Shown here: positions 7,708 through 16,766 of the stretch, piece after piece
How the letters are laid out: each line of letters starts with the position of its first letter
How positions within the stretch are numbered: position 1 is the stretch's first letter
Assembly: GCA_046051225.1 (NCBI GenBank)
Contig: JBJOOR010000003.1
Coordinates: 248,001-312,000, forward strand
Reading direction: 5' to 3'
Origin: CAIODY01 sp046051225
GTDB lineage: Bacteria > Bacteroidota > Bacteroidia > Chitinophagales > CAIODY01
Length of the DNA stretch: 64,000 nt
Notes under the pieces: model-generated
What the model was told of the DNA's origin: nothing
Database searches by the model: none
What the model saw: the letters and a program-made list of their open reading frames with translations, nothing else
Position numbers and translations under genes: made by a program

Positions 7708-9210
7708 ATGCTTACTTTTAGCTTCATAAAAATACATCTTTTGAGTGCTATAAAAAAATTAGCTGGGCAAACAGCCGTGTATGGATTAAGCAGTGTGTTG
7801 GGGCGCATGCTCAATTATATGCTCACTCCTATCCTTACCAATTTTTTTTTACCAGCCGAATACGGTATCAATACTGAAGTTTTCGCCTACATCAGTTTCT
7901 TAAATGTGGTATTCACTTATGGAATGGAAACCGCTTTTTTTCGTTTTAGCAAATCTGAAAACGATAAAGAAAAAGTGTTTGCCACTGCCAATATTTCGTT
8001 GCTCATAAGCAGTTTTATTTTTTGTGTAATATTGATGATGGTTGCGCCGTACATCAATCACAGCCTGCATTACGAGGCACACAAAGAAATTATGTGGTGC
8101 GTTTGCGGCATTTTGTTTTTCGATACATTAGTTACCATTCCATTCAACAGATTGCGATTAGAAAATCGCCCAATGCAATTTGTTTTTTTTCGACTCACTA
8201 ATATTTTTATCAATTTTTCACTCACTTTATTTTTCATAAAAGCAGCACCACATCTTTCAGGATTTTTTTCTTATCGCCCTGAAATAGGCATCAGCTATGT
8301 GTTTATCGCAACGCTTAGTGCAAGTGCGATTACTTTTTTGTTGATGACAAAACACTGGGCAAGCATGAAATGGCAATTCGATTATGCACTCTGGAAAAGA
8401 ATGATGCCTTATGCTTTACCTTTATTAATCGTGGGTTTGGGCGGCATGGTAAACGAAACTTTTGATAGAATTTTGTTGAATTTTCTTTTACCAAATCAAG
8501 AAACAGCAAAAGCACAAATTGGGATTTATGGCGCTTGTTATAAAATTTCGCTCATCATCACCATGTTTGTGCAAGCCTTTCGCATGGCTGGCGAACCATT
8601 TTTTTTCAGTCAATCAGAAAATAAAAATGCCAAAGAAATTTATGCACGAGTGATGCAAGTTTTTGTTGCAGTTTGTTTGCTGATTGTTTTTGGTACTATG
8701 ATTTTTATTGATGAAGTAAAATATTTTGTAGGGCCGCAATATCGCAATGGCTTGCAAGTTGTGCCAATTTTGTTGTTGGCTAATGTTTGTTTGGGCATTT
8801 ATTACAACCTTACGATTTGGTACAAACTCACCAATCAAACGCTGATGGGCACTTACATTACATTGGGTGGCGCAGCTATTACCTTGGTTTTAAATTTTCT
8901 GTTGATTCCGAAAATTGGTTTTATGGGTTCGGCTTGGGCAACTTTAGTTTGTTATGCTTCGATGATGATTGCTTCGTATTTGCTGGGGCAAAAATATTTT
9001 CCAGTCAATTATCCTGTGAAAAATATTTCTCTGCAAACATTGATTGTAGCTGGGTTGTATGGCATTTCAGTCGTTTTAGTAAAATCAACATTTTGCCAAA
9101 TTGGAATTTTTGAAATTCATTCCGCCGCAGCAATTATTATACTTTGTGTGTTGATGATTTTCGCAATTTTCATTGCATGGCAATTGAATAAAAAGGAATT
9201 AAAAATGTAA
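7708..9210 (+). CDS. Wzx-like polysaccharide flippase (MATE/MOP superfamily)
   Basis: This 500-residue inner-membrane protein has about 12-14 hydrophobic helices and no soluble domain. The N-terminal IKKLAGQTAVYGLSSVLGR segment and the FNRLRLENRP loop are typical of Bacteroidota oligosaccharide flippases, which move lipid-linked sugar units across the inner membrane. Other sugar genes are absent nearby, so the exported glycan is unknown. The ATG at 7708 is used; a TTG at 7741 would start at MSAIKKLAGQT, which is closer to the usual family N-terminus. It is divergent from iscS. Confidence 0.85.
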   Translation: MLTFSFIKIHLLSAIKKLAGQTAVYGLSSVLGRMLNYMLTPILTNFFLPAEYGINTEVFAYISFLNVVFTYGMETAFFRFSKSENDKEKVFATANISLLISSFIFCVILMMVAPYINHSLHYEAHKEIMWCVCGILFFDTLVTIPFNRLRLENRPMQFVFFRLTNIFINFSLTLFFIKAAPHLSGFFSYRPEIGISYVFIATLSASAITFLLMTKHWASMKWQFDYALWKRMMPYALPLLIVGLGGMVNETFDRILLNFLLPNQETAKAQIGIYGACYKISLIITMFVQAFRMAGEPFFFSQSENKNAKEIYARVMQVFVAVCLLIVFGTMIFIDEVKYFVGPQYRNGLQVVPILLLANVCLGIYYNLTIWYKLTNQTLMGTYITLGGAAITLVLNFLLIPKIGFMGSAWATLVCYASMMIASYLLGQKYFPVNYPVKNISLQTLIVAGLYGISVVLVKSTFCQIGIFEIHSAAAIIILCVLMIFAIFIAWQLNKKELKM

Positions 9211-9293
9211 AAAAAATTACTATATCTACACGTATAACTTCAATATTGTAAATAGTACTTTAACTATTTTTCTATATAATGGGTATCAAAACT

Positions 9294-9301
9294 TATCTTT
9301 G
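9294..9301 (+). promoter_or_regulatory. -7 box upstream of pheS
   Basis: TATCTTTG fits TAnnTTTG, 47 bp before the pheS ATG. It places the transcript start at about 9308, inside the left arm of the hairpin at 9303-9335. Confidence 0.55.
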
Positions 9302-9302
9302 C

Positions 9303-9336
9303 AAAACCTTATCAGTAATAAATTGATAAGGTTTTT
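9303..9336 (+). terminator. Perfect hairpin with T-run in the pheS leader
   Basis: AAAACCTTATCA at 9303-9314 pairs perfectly with TGATAAGGTTTT at 9324-9335 around a 9-nt loop, followed by a T/A-rich tract. It lies between the -7 box and the pheS start. It could be the terminator of the flippase gene, a 5'-end hairpin, or part of pheS control; the sequence does not decide. Confidence 0.55.
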
Positions 9337-9347
9337 AATTTAATAAA

Positions 9348-10373
9348 ATGCAATCGCAAAAAGAATTAATAGAAAAACTAAAAGCCGAAGTAGCTGAATT
9401 TAAAGCCAACTCGGCAGATGAAGCCGAAAAATTTCGTATCCGTTTTTTAGGTGCAAAAAATATACTGAAAGATATTTATGCTGAAATGAAAAATATACCT
9501 GCCGAAAACCGCAAGGATTTTGGCTTATTGGTAAATGATTTAAAAACATTGGCAGAAAACAAATTTGAAGAATTTAAAACTTTAAAAGCAGATACATCGG
9601 GCAAGGCAAAACAAAAACCCGATTTAAGTTTGCCCGTAGATTCAAGTATTGGCAGCCGCCACCCTATATCGTTAGTACAAAATTCGATTATCGAAATATT
9701 TGGTGAAATAGGTTTTGATGTAGCCGAGGCTCGTGAAATAGAAGATGATTGGCATAATTTCTCGGCATTAAATCTGCCACAAAATCATCCTGCCCGTGAT
9801 ATGCAAGATACATTTTTTGTAAATCAAAATCCCGATTGGATGTTGCGTACACATACCAGCAGCGTACAAGTACGATTGATGGAAAATGCCAAGCCGCCAT
9901 TTCGTAGTATTATGCCAGGCAGAGTGTATCGCAACGAAACTATTTCGGCAAGGGCACATTGTTATTTTCATCAGGTTGAAGGATTGTATATTGCCGAAAA
10001 AGTTTCGTTTGTTGATTTAAAACAAACGCTTTATTATTTTGTAAAAAGATTTTTTGGTGATAAAGTTGAAGTACGTTTTCGCCCAAGTTATTTTCCATTT
10101 ACCGAGCCATCAGCCGAAATGGATATTAGTTGCCAGCTTTGTGGTGGCAGCGGTTGTAGCGTATGTAAGCAAAGTGGATGGGTAGAGATTTTAGGTTGTG
10201 GCATGGTACATCCAAATGTATTAACCAATTGTGGTATTGATGCCGAAAAATATTCGGGCTTTGCCTTCGGAATGGGTATAGAAAGATTAACTATGCTAAA
10301 ATATCAAATCAATGATTTGCGATTGTTTAGCGAAAATGATATTCGATTTTTAAAACAATTTAGTGGCGCATAA
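9348..10373 (+). CDS. pheS: Phenylalanyl-tRNA synthetase alpha subunit
   Basis: This 341-residue catalytic subunit charges tRNA-Phe as an alpha2-beta2 complex with PheT. The N-terminal coiled coil (about 1-90) is followed by the class II core with SIGSRHPIS, the motif 2 region PGRVYRNETISARAHCYFHQ, and motif 3 FGMGIERLTMLKYQINDLR near the C-terminus. A Cys-rich insert (CQLCGGSGCSVCKQSGW) precedes motif 3. pheT is not adjacent. The IPExxxVDY gene starts 7 bp after the stop. Confidence 0.97.
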   Translation: MQSQKELIEKLKAEVAEFKANSADEAEKFRIRFLGAKNILKDIYAEMKNIPAENRKDFGLLVNDLKTLAENKFEEFKTLKADTSGKAKQKPDLSLPVDSSIGSRHPISLVQNSIIEIFGEIGFDVAEAREIEDDWHNFSALNLPQNHPARDMQDTFFVNQNPDWMLRTHTSSVQVRLMENAKPPFRSIMPGRVYRNETISARAHCYFHQVEGLYIAEKVSFVDLKQTLYYFVKRFFGDKVEVRFRPSYFPFTEPSAEMDISCQLCGGSGCSVCKQSGWVEILGCGMVHPNVLTNCGIDAEKYSGFAFGMGIERLTMLKYQINDLRLFSENDIRFLKQFSGA

Positions 10374-10380
10374 ATAAAAA

Positions 10381-10893
10381 GTGGCAACCAAAATACCAAC
10401 CATATTTTTTGAGCCCGAATACAACTTCGGCATAATTGCCATAACAGCAACTACGCCCGATTTTGCAATATGTATTGAATTGGATAAGCTTTTTAATTTA
10501 CCTTTTATAAAGCAAGAAGCATTATCTATAACAATGAATAAAGAAGTGGTTGAGTTTGTGTGGTTTGCCATTCATTGCGATGTTCGTGAAATAGAAATTT
10601 GTTTGCTAAACAATAAATCAGATGGGAATTTTTTTTTAAAAGAAATGCGCCAAGTTGATTATTTATTAAGGTTTAGTAGCAGCGATTGGAGCAACGATAA
10701 TCTTCAACAAATAATAGATAACATTAAAATAATTGATGGTGTTCAAGCCGTTGCAAAAGTAGATGTAGCAGCCATTAAGCAAAAAGAAATGCTTACTTTT
10801 GAAATGGAAGACATTGAATACAAAACGAAACGAGATTTTGAAAAAAAGAGAAAACTACAAACCAATGATGAGCCAATAAATAATATTTATTAA
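10381..10893 (+). CDS. IPExxxVDY family protein
   Basis: The 170-residue product starts with GTG at 10381, 7 bp after pheS, so the two are likely co-transcribed. It shows the family pattern: an EPEYNFGIIAITATTPDFAICIELD opening (first residues of the fold), then FLKEMRQVDYLLRF at about residues 83-96, a variant of the IPE-xxx-VDY motif, and a lysine-rich C-terminal tail. The family is known from Bacteroidota and has no defined function. The motif here is KEMRQVDY rather than a strict IPE form. Confidence 0.6.
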   Translation: MATKIPTIFFEPEYNFGIIAITATTPDFAICIELDKLFNLPFIKQEALSITMNKEVVEFVWFAIHCDVREIEICLLNNKSDGNFFLKEMRQVDYLLRFSSSDWSNDNLQQIIDNIKIIDGVQAVAKVDVAAIKQKEMLTFEMEDIEYKTKRDFEKKRKLQTNDEPINNIY

Positions 10894-10944
10894 AATGTGT
10901 GGAATAAAAATTTATATGTAGAACAATATCCAACCGAAACATTT

Positions 10945-10952
10945 TAACTTTG
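10945..10952 (+). promoter_or_regulatory. -7 box of carA
   Basis: TAACTTTG, a full TAnnTTTG match, 20 bp upstream of the carA ATG, which predicts a short leader with no room for a riboswitch. Confidence 0.5.
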
Positions 10953-10971
10953 CCCAATCGAAAAATACATT

Positions 10972-12054
10972 ATGACACCAGCCATTTTATTATTGCAAGA
11001 CGGAACAGTTTTTAAAGGTTATGCTGCCGGAAAAATTGGTACAACCACTGGCGAAATATGCTTCAATACAGGTATGACAGGCTATCAAGAAATTTTTACC
11101 GACCCAAGTTATTACAAGCAAATAGTAGTAATGACTAATATTTTTATTGGAAACTATGGTGTAAAAAAATCGGATACCGAAAGCGCTTCGATGAAAATAG
11201 CAGGCTTAGTTTGTAAAAATTGGATGCCGCAATATAGCCGCCACAGTGCAGATGGAAATGTGCAAGATTATTTTGAAAATGAAAACATGGTGGGCATACA
11301 AGGCTTAGATACACGAGCTATTGTACAACATATACGCAATGCAGGTGTAATGAATTGTATTATATCATCCGAAATAAATGATATTGACGAATTAAAAAAA
11401 CGCTTAGCAGCTGAACCATCAATGGTTGGCAGAGAGTTGAGCAGTGAAGTTTCAACTAAGCAACCTTATTATTTTGGTAATGAAAAAGCTACATTAAAAG
11501 TAGCTGTGATAGATTATGGTGTAAAACAAAATATACTGAAAAGCCTTGCCGACAGAGGAATGTATTTAAAAGTTTTTCCTGCCCGAACTACTTTAGCCGA
11601 GATGAACGATTTTAATCCTAATGGATATTTTATAAGCAATGGTCCTGGCGACCCAGCCAGTATGGATTATGCCATTAACACCGTGAAAGATATTTTAGCT
11701 ACCAACAAACCATTATTTGGTATTTGCTTAGGGCATCAATTGTTAAGCGAAGCTTGTGGTATTAAAACTTATAAGATGACCAATGGTCATCGTGGATTAA
11801 ACCATCCTGTAAAAAATTTACAAACAGGCAAATGCGAAATTACTTCGCAAAATCATGGCTTTGCAGTGGATGAAAAAATGGCATTGAGCAATCCTAATGT
11901 AGAAGTAACGCATATCAACCTAAACGATAATACGGTGGAAGGAATTAGAGTAAAAGGTAAGCCTGCTTTTAGCGTACAATATCACCCCGAAAGCAATCCT
12001 GGCCCACACGATAGCAAATACTTATTTGATGATTTTTTGAAGATGATGAATTAA
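10972..12054 (+). CDS. carA: Carbamoyl-phosphate synthase small (glutaminase) subunit
   Basis: This 360-residue subunit hydrolyses glutamine and passes ammonia to CarB for pyrimidine and arginine synthesis. The N-terminal CPSase domain starts LLLQDGTVFKGYA and contains NTGMTGYQEIFTDPSY. The class I glutamine amidotransferase domain has SNGPGDPA, the nucleophile Cys in GICLGHQLL, and the His-Glu pair in QYHPES. carB does not follow directly. A small CGTCAGT/ACTGACG palindrome (12080-12095) lies after the stop, without a T-run. Confidence 0.97.
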   Translation: MTPAILLLQDGTVFKGYAAGKIGTTTGEICFNTGMTGYQEIFTDPSYYKQIVVMTNIFIGNYGVKKSDTESASMKIAGLVCKNWMPQYSRHSADGNVQDYFENENMVGIQGLDTRAIVQHIRNAGVMNCIISSEINDIDELKKRLAAEPSMVGRELSSEVSTKQPYYFGNEKATLKVAVIDYGVKQNILKSLADRGMYLKVFPARTTLAEMNDFNPNGYFISNGPGDPASMDYAINTVKDILATNKPLFGICLGHQLLSEACGIKTYKMTNGHRGLNHPVKNLQTGKCEITSQNHGFAVDEKMALSNPNVEVTHINLNDNTVEGIRVKGKPAFSVQYHPESNPGPHDSKYLFDDFLKMMN

Positions 12055-12151
12055 ATCGTTACAAAAAAATGCAAAATAGCGTCAGTCAACTGACGGAATT
12101 TGTATTTTATGTCAACAATTATTTAGATGGGCTTGGGGAATAAAAATTATT

Positions 12152-12159
12152 TATTTTTG
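12152..12159 (+). promoter_or_regulatory. -7 box upstream of the TonB-like gene
   Basis: TATTTTTG fits TAnnTTTG, 28 bp before the ATG at 12188. It may serve the run of three exported-protein genes up to 15221, which have gaps of only 1-6 bp. Confidence 0.4.
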
Positions 12160-12187
12160 AACCAATAACCTTAATTAAACAGGAAGA

Positions 12188-12595
12188 ATGAAAAAAACAA
12201 TTTTGCTGATATCTGTATTTGTTGGCTTATTGCTAACAAACTTAAAAGCACAATCAGAAAAAGGCGACACAGCCCAAAAACAAGTATTTAGAATGGTTGA
12301 ACAAATGCCAGAGTTTTATTTTGGCGAAGACTCAATGTCTCGATTTATTTCTAATAACTTAATTTATCCAATTATTGCAAAGCAAAAAGGATTACAAGGA
12401 AAGGTAATTATACAATTTGTAGTTAATTCAGATGGAACACTTTCTGATTATAAAATTTTAAGAGACATAGGCGAAGGTTGTGGGCAAGCGGTTGTGGATG
12501 TGGTACGCAAAATGCCAAAATGGAAACCAGGGAAACAAAACGGAAAATTTGTAAATGTTTACTTTGTGCTGCCTATAAGTTTTTCATTGAATTAA
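12188..12595 (+). CDS. Exported TonB C-terminal-domain protein
   Basis: The 135-residue product has an N-terminal signal peptide (about 1-21) and a TonB C-terminal domain (about 45-135). The domain is recognisable by IYPIIAKQKGLQGKVIIQFVV, DGTLSDYKILRDIGEGCGQAVVDVVRKMPKWKPGKQNGK and a final strand. There is no long Pro-rich spanner, so it is not a classic TonB. Small proteins of this type are common in Bacteroidota, and their role is unclear. It precedes two larger secreted paralogues. Confidence 0.8.
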   Translation: MKKTILLISVFVGLLLTNLKAQSEKGDTAQKQVFRMVEQMPEFYFGEDSMSRFISNNLIYPIIAKQKGLQGKVIIQFVVNSDGTLSDYKILRDIGEGCGQAVVDVVRKMPKWKPGKQNGKFVNVYFVLPISFSLN

Positions 12596-12601
12596 TTAGG
12601 C

Positions 12602-13879
12602 ATGAAAACATTTCTTTTCATAGGCATTTTCATTCTTTTTTCTTTTCAACTAAAAGCACAAACTAATTATGATTCATTAATTGTTGGGAGCTGGAAAGAA
12701 GTAGGAATAAAACAACTAAGTTCAAATATTTTTTATCCTACTGACGTTAAATATTCAACATCAACCTATACTTTTTTTGCAAACTCAATATACCAAGAAT
12801 TTGGTTCTGTGACATATTTTTTTGGCGACTCTTTAAAGGAATCTTATGTTGAAAATTCAGCCAATAATGATATTTGGGCTATTAGAAATCATAAGTTGAT
12901 GGTGAAAGAGTATTCACTTGGGAAAAGAATTTATTTATCAAAAGACACTTTGATACTTGAAGTAAATTATAAGAGAGAAGGGGGTAAATTTTTTGTGTAC
13001 TACAAAAAAGAAAAACAACAATTGAAATTTTATACTCCATTCGACATTGTTTTAATGAATAAAGAATCGCCTAGTTATAAAGCATTTCAAAGATGGAAAC
13101 AAAAAAATGATAGTATTAAAATTTTAGAAATAGAAGATGCAATTAAGCATCCGTCATTTAGAAATGATACAACATTCAACAAAAAATATTTACCATCAAG
13201 AATTCAACAAATTTCTTACAACAAAATAATTACAAGAAATTGTGTTATCGAATCATTTGGGGCAGACTCAGTCAAATATTTTTCTTATCAAGGAAGTTTT
13301 ATTTCTCGTTATGAATTTATTGAGTATACTAATTCACCCAACTCTTACACTGAAAAATTTAGGCTAATTCAATTATTCAAAGACTCTAAAGTTGCTTCAA
13401 ATGAAATTCATCGCTACGGATTAATAAAGAATACAAATGGCTTTGATGACTTGATTGACACTACAATTTTTATAAACGAATTTGGTGAAAAAACTTCAAA
13501 CAGAATAAGTATAAATTCGGAAACAAAAAGTGATACTACGTTTTATTACATACAAAATAAAAATGGTAATAGGTATTGTCAACTTATTGATATATATAGC
13601 GATTATAAAACGAAGGGGGGTTTTATAAGTTGGCAAGTATATCAATTACATAAAAGAATTGGATTATTATATAATGGTGACAAAGAGATTGAAATGATAA
13701 TGAATCAAAAAGATAAGATACTTGAAACAAGAATATTTTATAAAAATGGCATAAAACTTCCTGAGCCCGAAATAATTCACGGTGATGGAAAATATACATT
13801 TTGCAACCCCGATGGGCAAGTCTGTTGCGAATGTGAAATCAAAAACGGAAAAATAAAAAATTGCCATCCAATAAAATAA
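12602..13879 (+). CDS. Secreted protein with lipocalin-like start and Cys-rich tail, paralogue 1
   Basis: The 425-residue product has a signal peptide (MKTFLFIGIFILFSFQLKAQ) followed by NYDSLIVGSWKEVG, which resembles the opening strand of lipocalin-like domains. The middle is not recognised. The C-terminus holds DGKYTFCNPDGQVCCECEIK and ends KNGKIKNCHPIK, a MORN-like turn pattern with five cysteines. The same tail ends the next gene. It probably acts in the periplasm or outer membrane. No function can be given. It starts 6 bp after the TonB-like gene. Confidence 0.7.
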   Translation: MKTFLFIGIFILFSFQLKAQTNYDSLIVGSWKEVGIKQLSSNIFYPTDVKYSTSTYTFFANSIYQEFGSVTYFFGDSLKESYVENSANNDIWAIRNHKLMVKEYSLGKRIYLSKDTLILEVNYKREGGKFFVYYKKEKQQLKFYTPFDIVLMNKESPSYKAFQRWKQKNDSIKILEIEDAIKHPSFRNDTTFNKKYLPSRIQQISYNKIITRNCVIESFGADSVKYFSYQGSFISRYEFIEYTNSPNSYTEKFRLIQLFKDSKVASNEIHRYGLIKNTNGFDDLIDTTIFINEFGEKTSNRISINSETKSDTTFYYIQNKNGNRYCQLIDIYSDYKTKGGFISWQVYQLHKRIGLLYNGDKEIEMIMNQKDKILETRIFYKNGIKLPEPEIIHGDGKYTFCNPDGQVCCECEIKNGKIKNCHPIK

Positions 13880-13880
13880 T

Positions 13881-15221
13881 TTGAAAGCAATCTTTATTAT
13901 ATCAATCCTGATTCTTTTTTCTTTTCAACTAAAAGCACAAACCAATTATGATTCGTTGATCGTTGGGAGCTGGAAAAGAATAGGGTATAGTTCTTCAACA
14001 AAAAAGAACGTTATATTTTCTACAGATGAAATTGGAAAAACCAAATCCTTTTTTAGTAATCATATTTTACAGGAAGTTAACCGAAATTCACTGCCTTATA
14101 AATCAGATTCTATTTTTAAATATTATATTATTTTTTCCTTGGGCTTTAATTCAAATGCTGAATGGAAAATAAAAAATAAAACTCTTTATATTAATAATTT
14201 TTATGAAGGAGAAATAATAAAAATTACCAAGGATACTTGTCTTTTATATAATTCACATGAAGGAGGCATATATGAAAAATATCTAAGAGTCCCTTCGCTT
14301 AAATTCTATCAAGAATTTGAAATTGACCAACTTAATCAAAAAGAAGAAACTTTTTTGAAACACAAAGCTTGGCTTAAAACACAACGTATTTCATTTTCAG
14401 ATACCGAGTATGTTGAAATCAATAAGGCGAAAAGAATATCCTCAATTGTTTATGGTAAAGGAATTAAATATCCAAATTGGTTTAATAAAGAAGAATATGA
14501 TTCTGTAAAACTTTATTATTATAGAGATGGTGTTTTGACGAAATTTGAACATCAAACACTTTATGAAGGAACAAACATTTGTTATACAAGACATAGCTTT
14601 AAAGATAAGTCATTTTGGAATGCAACTTCAGATCAAAATGAGTATCGAAATGACAGAGAGGAGTTACTTATAGGTGATAAATGGTTAACCGTATATGAAG
14701 AAAAAAAATCAAGTAATTCTGATTTTAGTAAACCATTAATAGTTTACAATACAGTGAAATACTACAATGAGTTTGGTGTGATTTCTCAAAGTTCCATTTA
14801 TAAAACCATTAATGATACTATTTATAGAGCCAAAAGAAAAAATTATACTTCGTTTGAAGTCAGAGAAAAGAACAAAACACTTTCAGATACTATATTTGAA
14901 TATGCAACTAGTAGTACAGGTAAAAGATTTCATTCAATGTCATATATTAAAGAAAACTTTATTTATGAAAAATCAAAAGAAAGATATTCCACAACTTCCT
15001 TAAAATATACACCTGATGGAGATGTAGAATTAAAAATAATTTTCGACAGAAAAGGCAAGGTAATACAAGTAGTGATTTATTATAAAAATGGAGTAAAATT
15101 GCAGAAACCAGAAATAATTCGTGGCGATGGAAAATATACTTACTGCAACCCTGACGGGCAACTTTGTTGCGAATGTGAAATCAAAAACGGAAAAATAAAA
15201 AATTGCCATCCGATAAAATAA
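13881..15221 (+). CDS. Secreted protein with lipocalin-like start and Cys-rich tail, paralogue 2
   Basis: The 446-residue paralogue of the previous gene starts with TTG at 13881, 1 bp after its neighbour's stop. The signal peptide ends in ILFSFQLKAQTNYDSLIVGSWK, almost the same as paralogue 1. The middle regions have diverged strongly, but the last 40 residues (GDGKYTYCNPDGQLCCECE... KNCHPIK) are nearly identical. Conservation at both ends with a diverged centre suggests either functional constraint on the tail or partial gene conversion. Function unknown. Confidence 0.7.
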   Translation: MKAIFIISILILFSFQLKAQTNYDSLIVGSWKRIGYSSSTKKNVIFSTDEIGKTKSFFSNHILQEVNRNSLPYKSDSIFKYYIIFSLGFNSNAEWKIKNKTLYINNFYEGEIIKITKDTCLLYNSHEGGIYEKYLRVPSLKFYQEFEIDQLNQKEETFLKHKAWLKTQRISFSDTEYVEINKAKRISSIVYGKGIKYPNWFNKEEYDSVKLYYYRDGVLTKFEHQTLYEGTNICYTRHSFKDKSFWNATSDQNEYRNDREELLIGDKWLTVYEEKKSSNSDFSKPLIVYNTVKYYNEFGVISQSSIYKTINDTIYRAKRKNYTSFEVREKNKTLSDTIFEYATSSTGKRFHSMSYIKENFIYEKSKERYSTTSLKYTPDGDVELKIIFDRKGKVIQVVIYYKNGVKLQKPEIIRGDGKYTYCNPDGQLCCECEIKNGKIKNCHPIK

Positions 15222-15254
15222 TTTGGAATTACTTTTACAATTCAATTTTTATAA

Positions 15255-16706
15255 ATGAATCTTTCTTCTACCATACTCAATTACATCAACGGCGAATTAG
15301 TAAAACCACAAAATGATAAGTGGTTAGATAATTATAATCCTGCCACAGGAAAAGTGTATTCGCAAATTCCAGATTCGGATGAAGCAGATGTGGATGCGGC
15401 TGTAACTGCCGCCAATGCTGCATTTCCAGCATGGAGCAATTTGAGCAGAGCCGAGCGCAGCAAAATTTTATTTCGCATTGCTGATTTGATTGACGAAAAT
15501 AAAACAGCATTAGCCGAAGCCGAAAGTACGGATAATGGCAAGCCTGTTTGGTTAGCTACAAGAGTTGATATTCCAAGAGCTTCAGATAATTTCAGATTTT
15601 ATGCCAACGTCATTTTAAATTTTCAAGATGAAAGTTTTCCGATGGATGGCAAACACTTCAATTACACTGTTCATCAGCCTTTGGGTGTTGTCGGTTGTAT
15701 TTCACCATGGAATTTACCTTTGTATTTATTTACCTGGAAGATAGCACCAGCCTTGGTTACAGGCAATTGTGTGGTGGCAAAACCTAGTGAAGTTACACCG
15801 ATGACTGCTTTCTTGTTATCGCAAATTTGTATGGAAGCTGGTTTGCCAAAGGGCGTTTTGAATATCGTTCATGGGCTTGGTCATTCAGCAGGGATGAACA
15901 TCGTGAAGCATAAAAATGTAAAAGCGATTTCTTTCACTGGCGGCACCAAAACAGGCGCTGTGATTGCTACCGAAGTGGCACCAAAGTTTAAAAAAGTGAG
16001 TTTGGAATTAGGCGGAAAAAATCCAAACATCATTTTTGCTGATTGTGATTTTGAAAAAATGTTGAAGACCACTTTGCGTTCTTCCTTCGAAAATCAAGGA
16101 CAAATTTGTTTGTGTGGCAGCAGAATTTTGGTTGAAAAATCTATCTATGAAAAATTCAAAACTCGATTTGTAGAAGAAGTAAAAAAACTAAAAGTTGGCA
16201 ATCCAAAAAAAGAGGATTCACGATTAGGCGCAATTGTTTCCAAACCACATTTTGAAAAAATATTGAGTTGCATTGAATTAGCAAAACAAGAAGGCGGCAA
16301 AGTTTTATGTGGCGGAAATGCGATAAAAATGGATGGCGAATTATCGGATGGCTGGTTCATAGAACCCACTGTTATTGAGGGGTTAACGCAATATTGCAAA
16401 ACTAATCAAGAAGAAATTTTCGGACCTGTTGTAACCATTCAACCTTTTGAAACCGAAGACGAAGCCTTGCAATTTGCCAACGCAACGGAGTATGGTTTAG
16501 CAGCAACCATCTGGACAGAAAATATTTCAAAAGCACATCGCATAGCAGCAAAAGTAGAAAGTGGAATTATTTGGGTGAATTGTTGGTTAGTTCGTGATTT
16601 ACGAACACCATTCGGTGGCATGAAACAAAGCGGCGTTGGCAGAGAAGGTGGTATGCATGCTTTGGAATTTTTTATGGAAGTGAAAAATATTTGTGTAGCA
16701 ATTTGA
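15255..16706 (+). CDS. Aldehyde dehydrogenase, probably 2-aminomuconic/2-hydroxymuconic semialdehyde type
   Basis: This 483-residue NAD-dependent enzyme oxidises an aldehyde to the acid. The general-base Glu is in VSLELGGKNPN, and the catalytic Cys is in FENQGQICLCGSRI. The cofactor segment SFTGGTKTG and the C-terminal FGGMKQSGVGREGG are also present. The GQICLCGSRI form of the active-site block resembles the ALDH8/AMSDH branch of the kynurenine pathway. No other kynurenine gene is adjacent, so substrate assignment is inference. It lies 33 bp after the secreted paralogue and may have its own promoter (TACTTTTA before it). Confidence 0.85.
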   Translation: MNLSSTILNYINGELVKPQNDKWLDNYNPATGKVYSQIPDSDEADVDAAVTAANAAFPAWSNLSRAERSKILFRIADLIDENKTALAEAESTDNGKPVWLATRVDIPRASDNFRFYANVILNFQDESFPMDGKHFNYTVHQPLGVVGCISPWNLPLYLFTWKIAPALVTGNCVVAKPSEVTPMTAFLLSQICMEAGLPKGVLNIVHGLGHSAGMNIVKHKNVKAISFTGGTKTGAVIATEVAPKFKKVSLELGGKNPNIIFADCDFEKMLKTTLRSSFENQGQICLCGSRILVEKSIYEKFKTRFVEEVKKLKVGNPKKEDSRLGAIVSKPHFEKILSCIELAKQEGGKVLCGGNAIKMDGELSDGWFIEPTVIEGLTQYCKTNQEEIFGPVVTIQPFETEDEALQFANATEYGLAATIWTENISKAHRIAAKVESGIIWVNCWLVRDLRTPFGGMKQSGVGREGGMHALEFFMEVKNICVAI

Positions 16707-16766
16707 TAGAACACAGATAATGCTGATGAAAAATATTTTCACGGATTTTATGTGTTTCTAACGCAA

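Noticed and set aside
12080..12095. CGTCAGT/ACTGACG palindrome after carA as a terminator
   Set aside because: Short perfect stem, but no T-run on either side and a two-base loop. Left as a note under carA.
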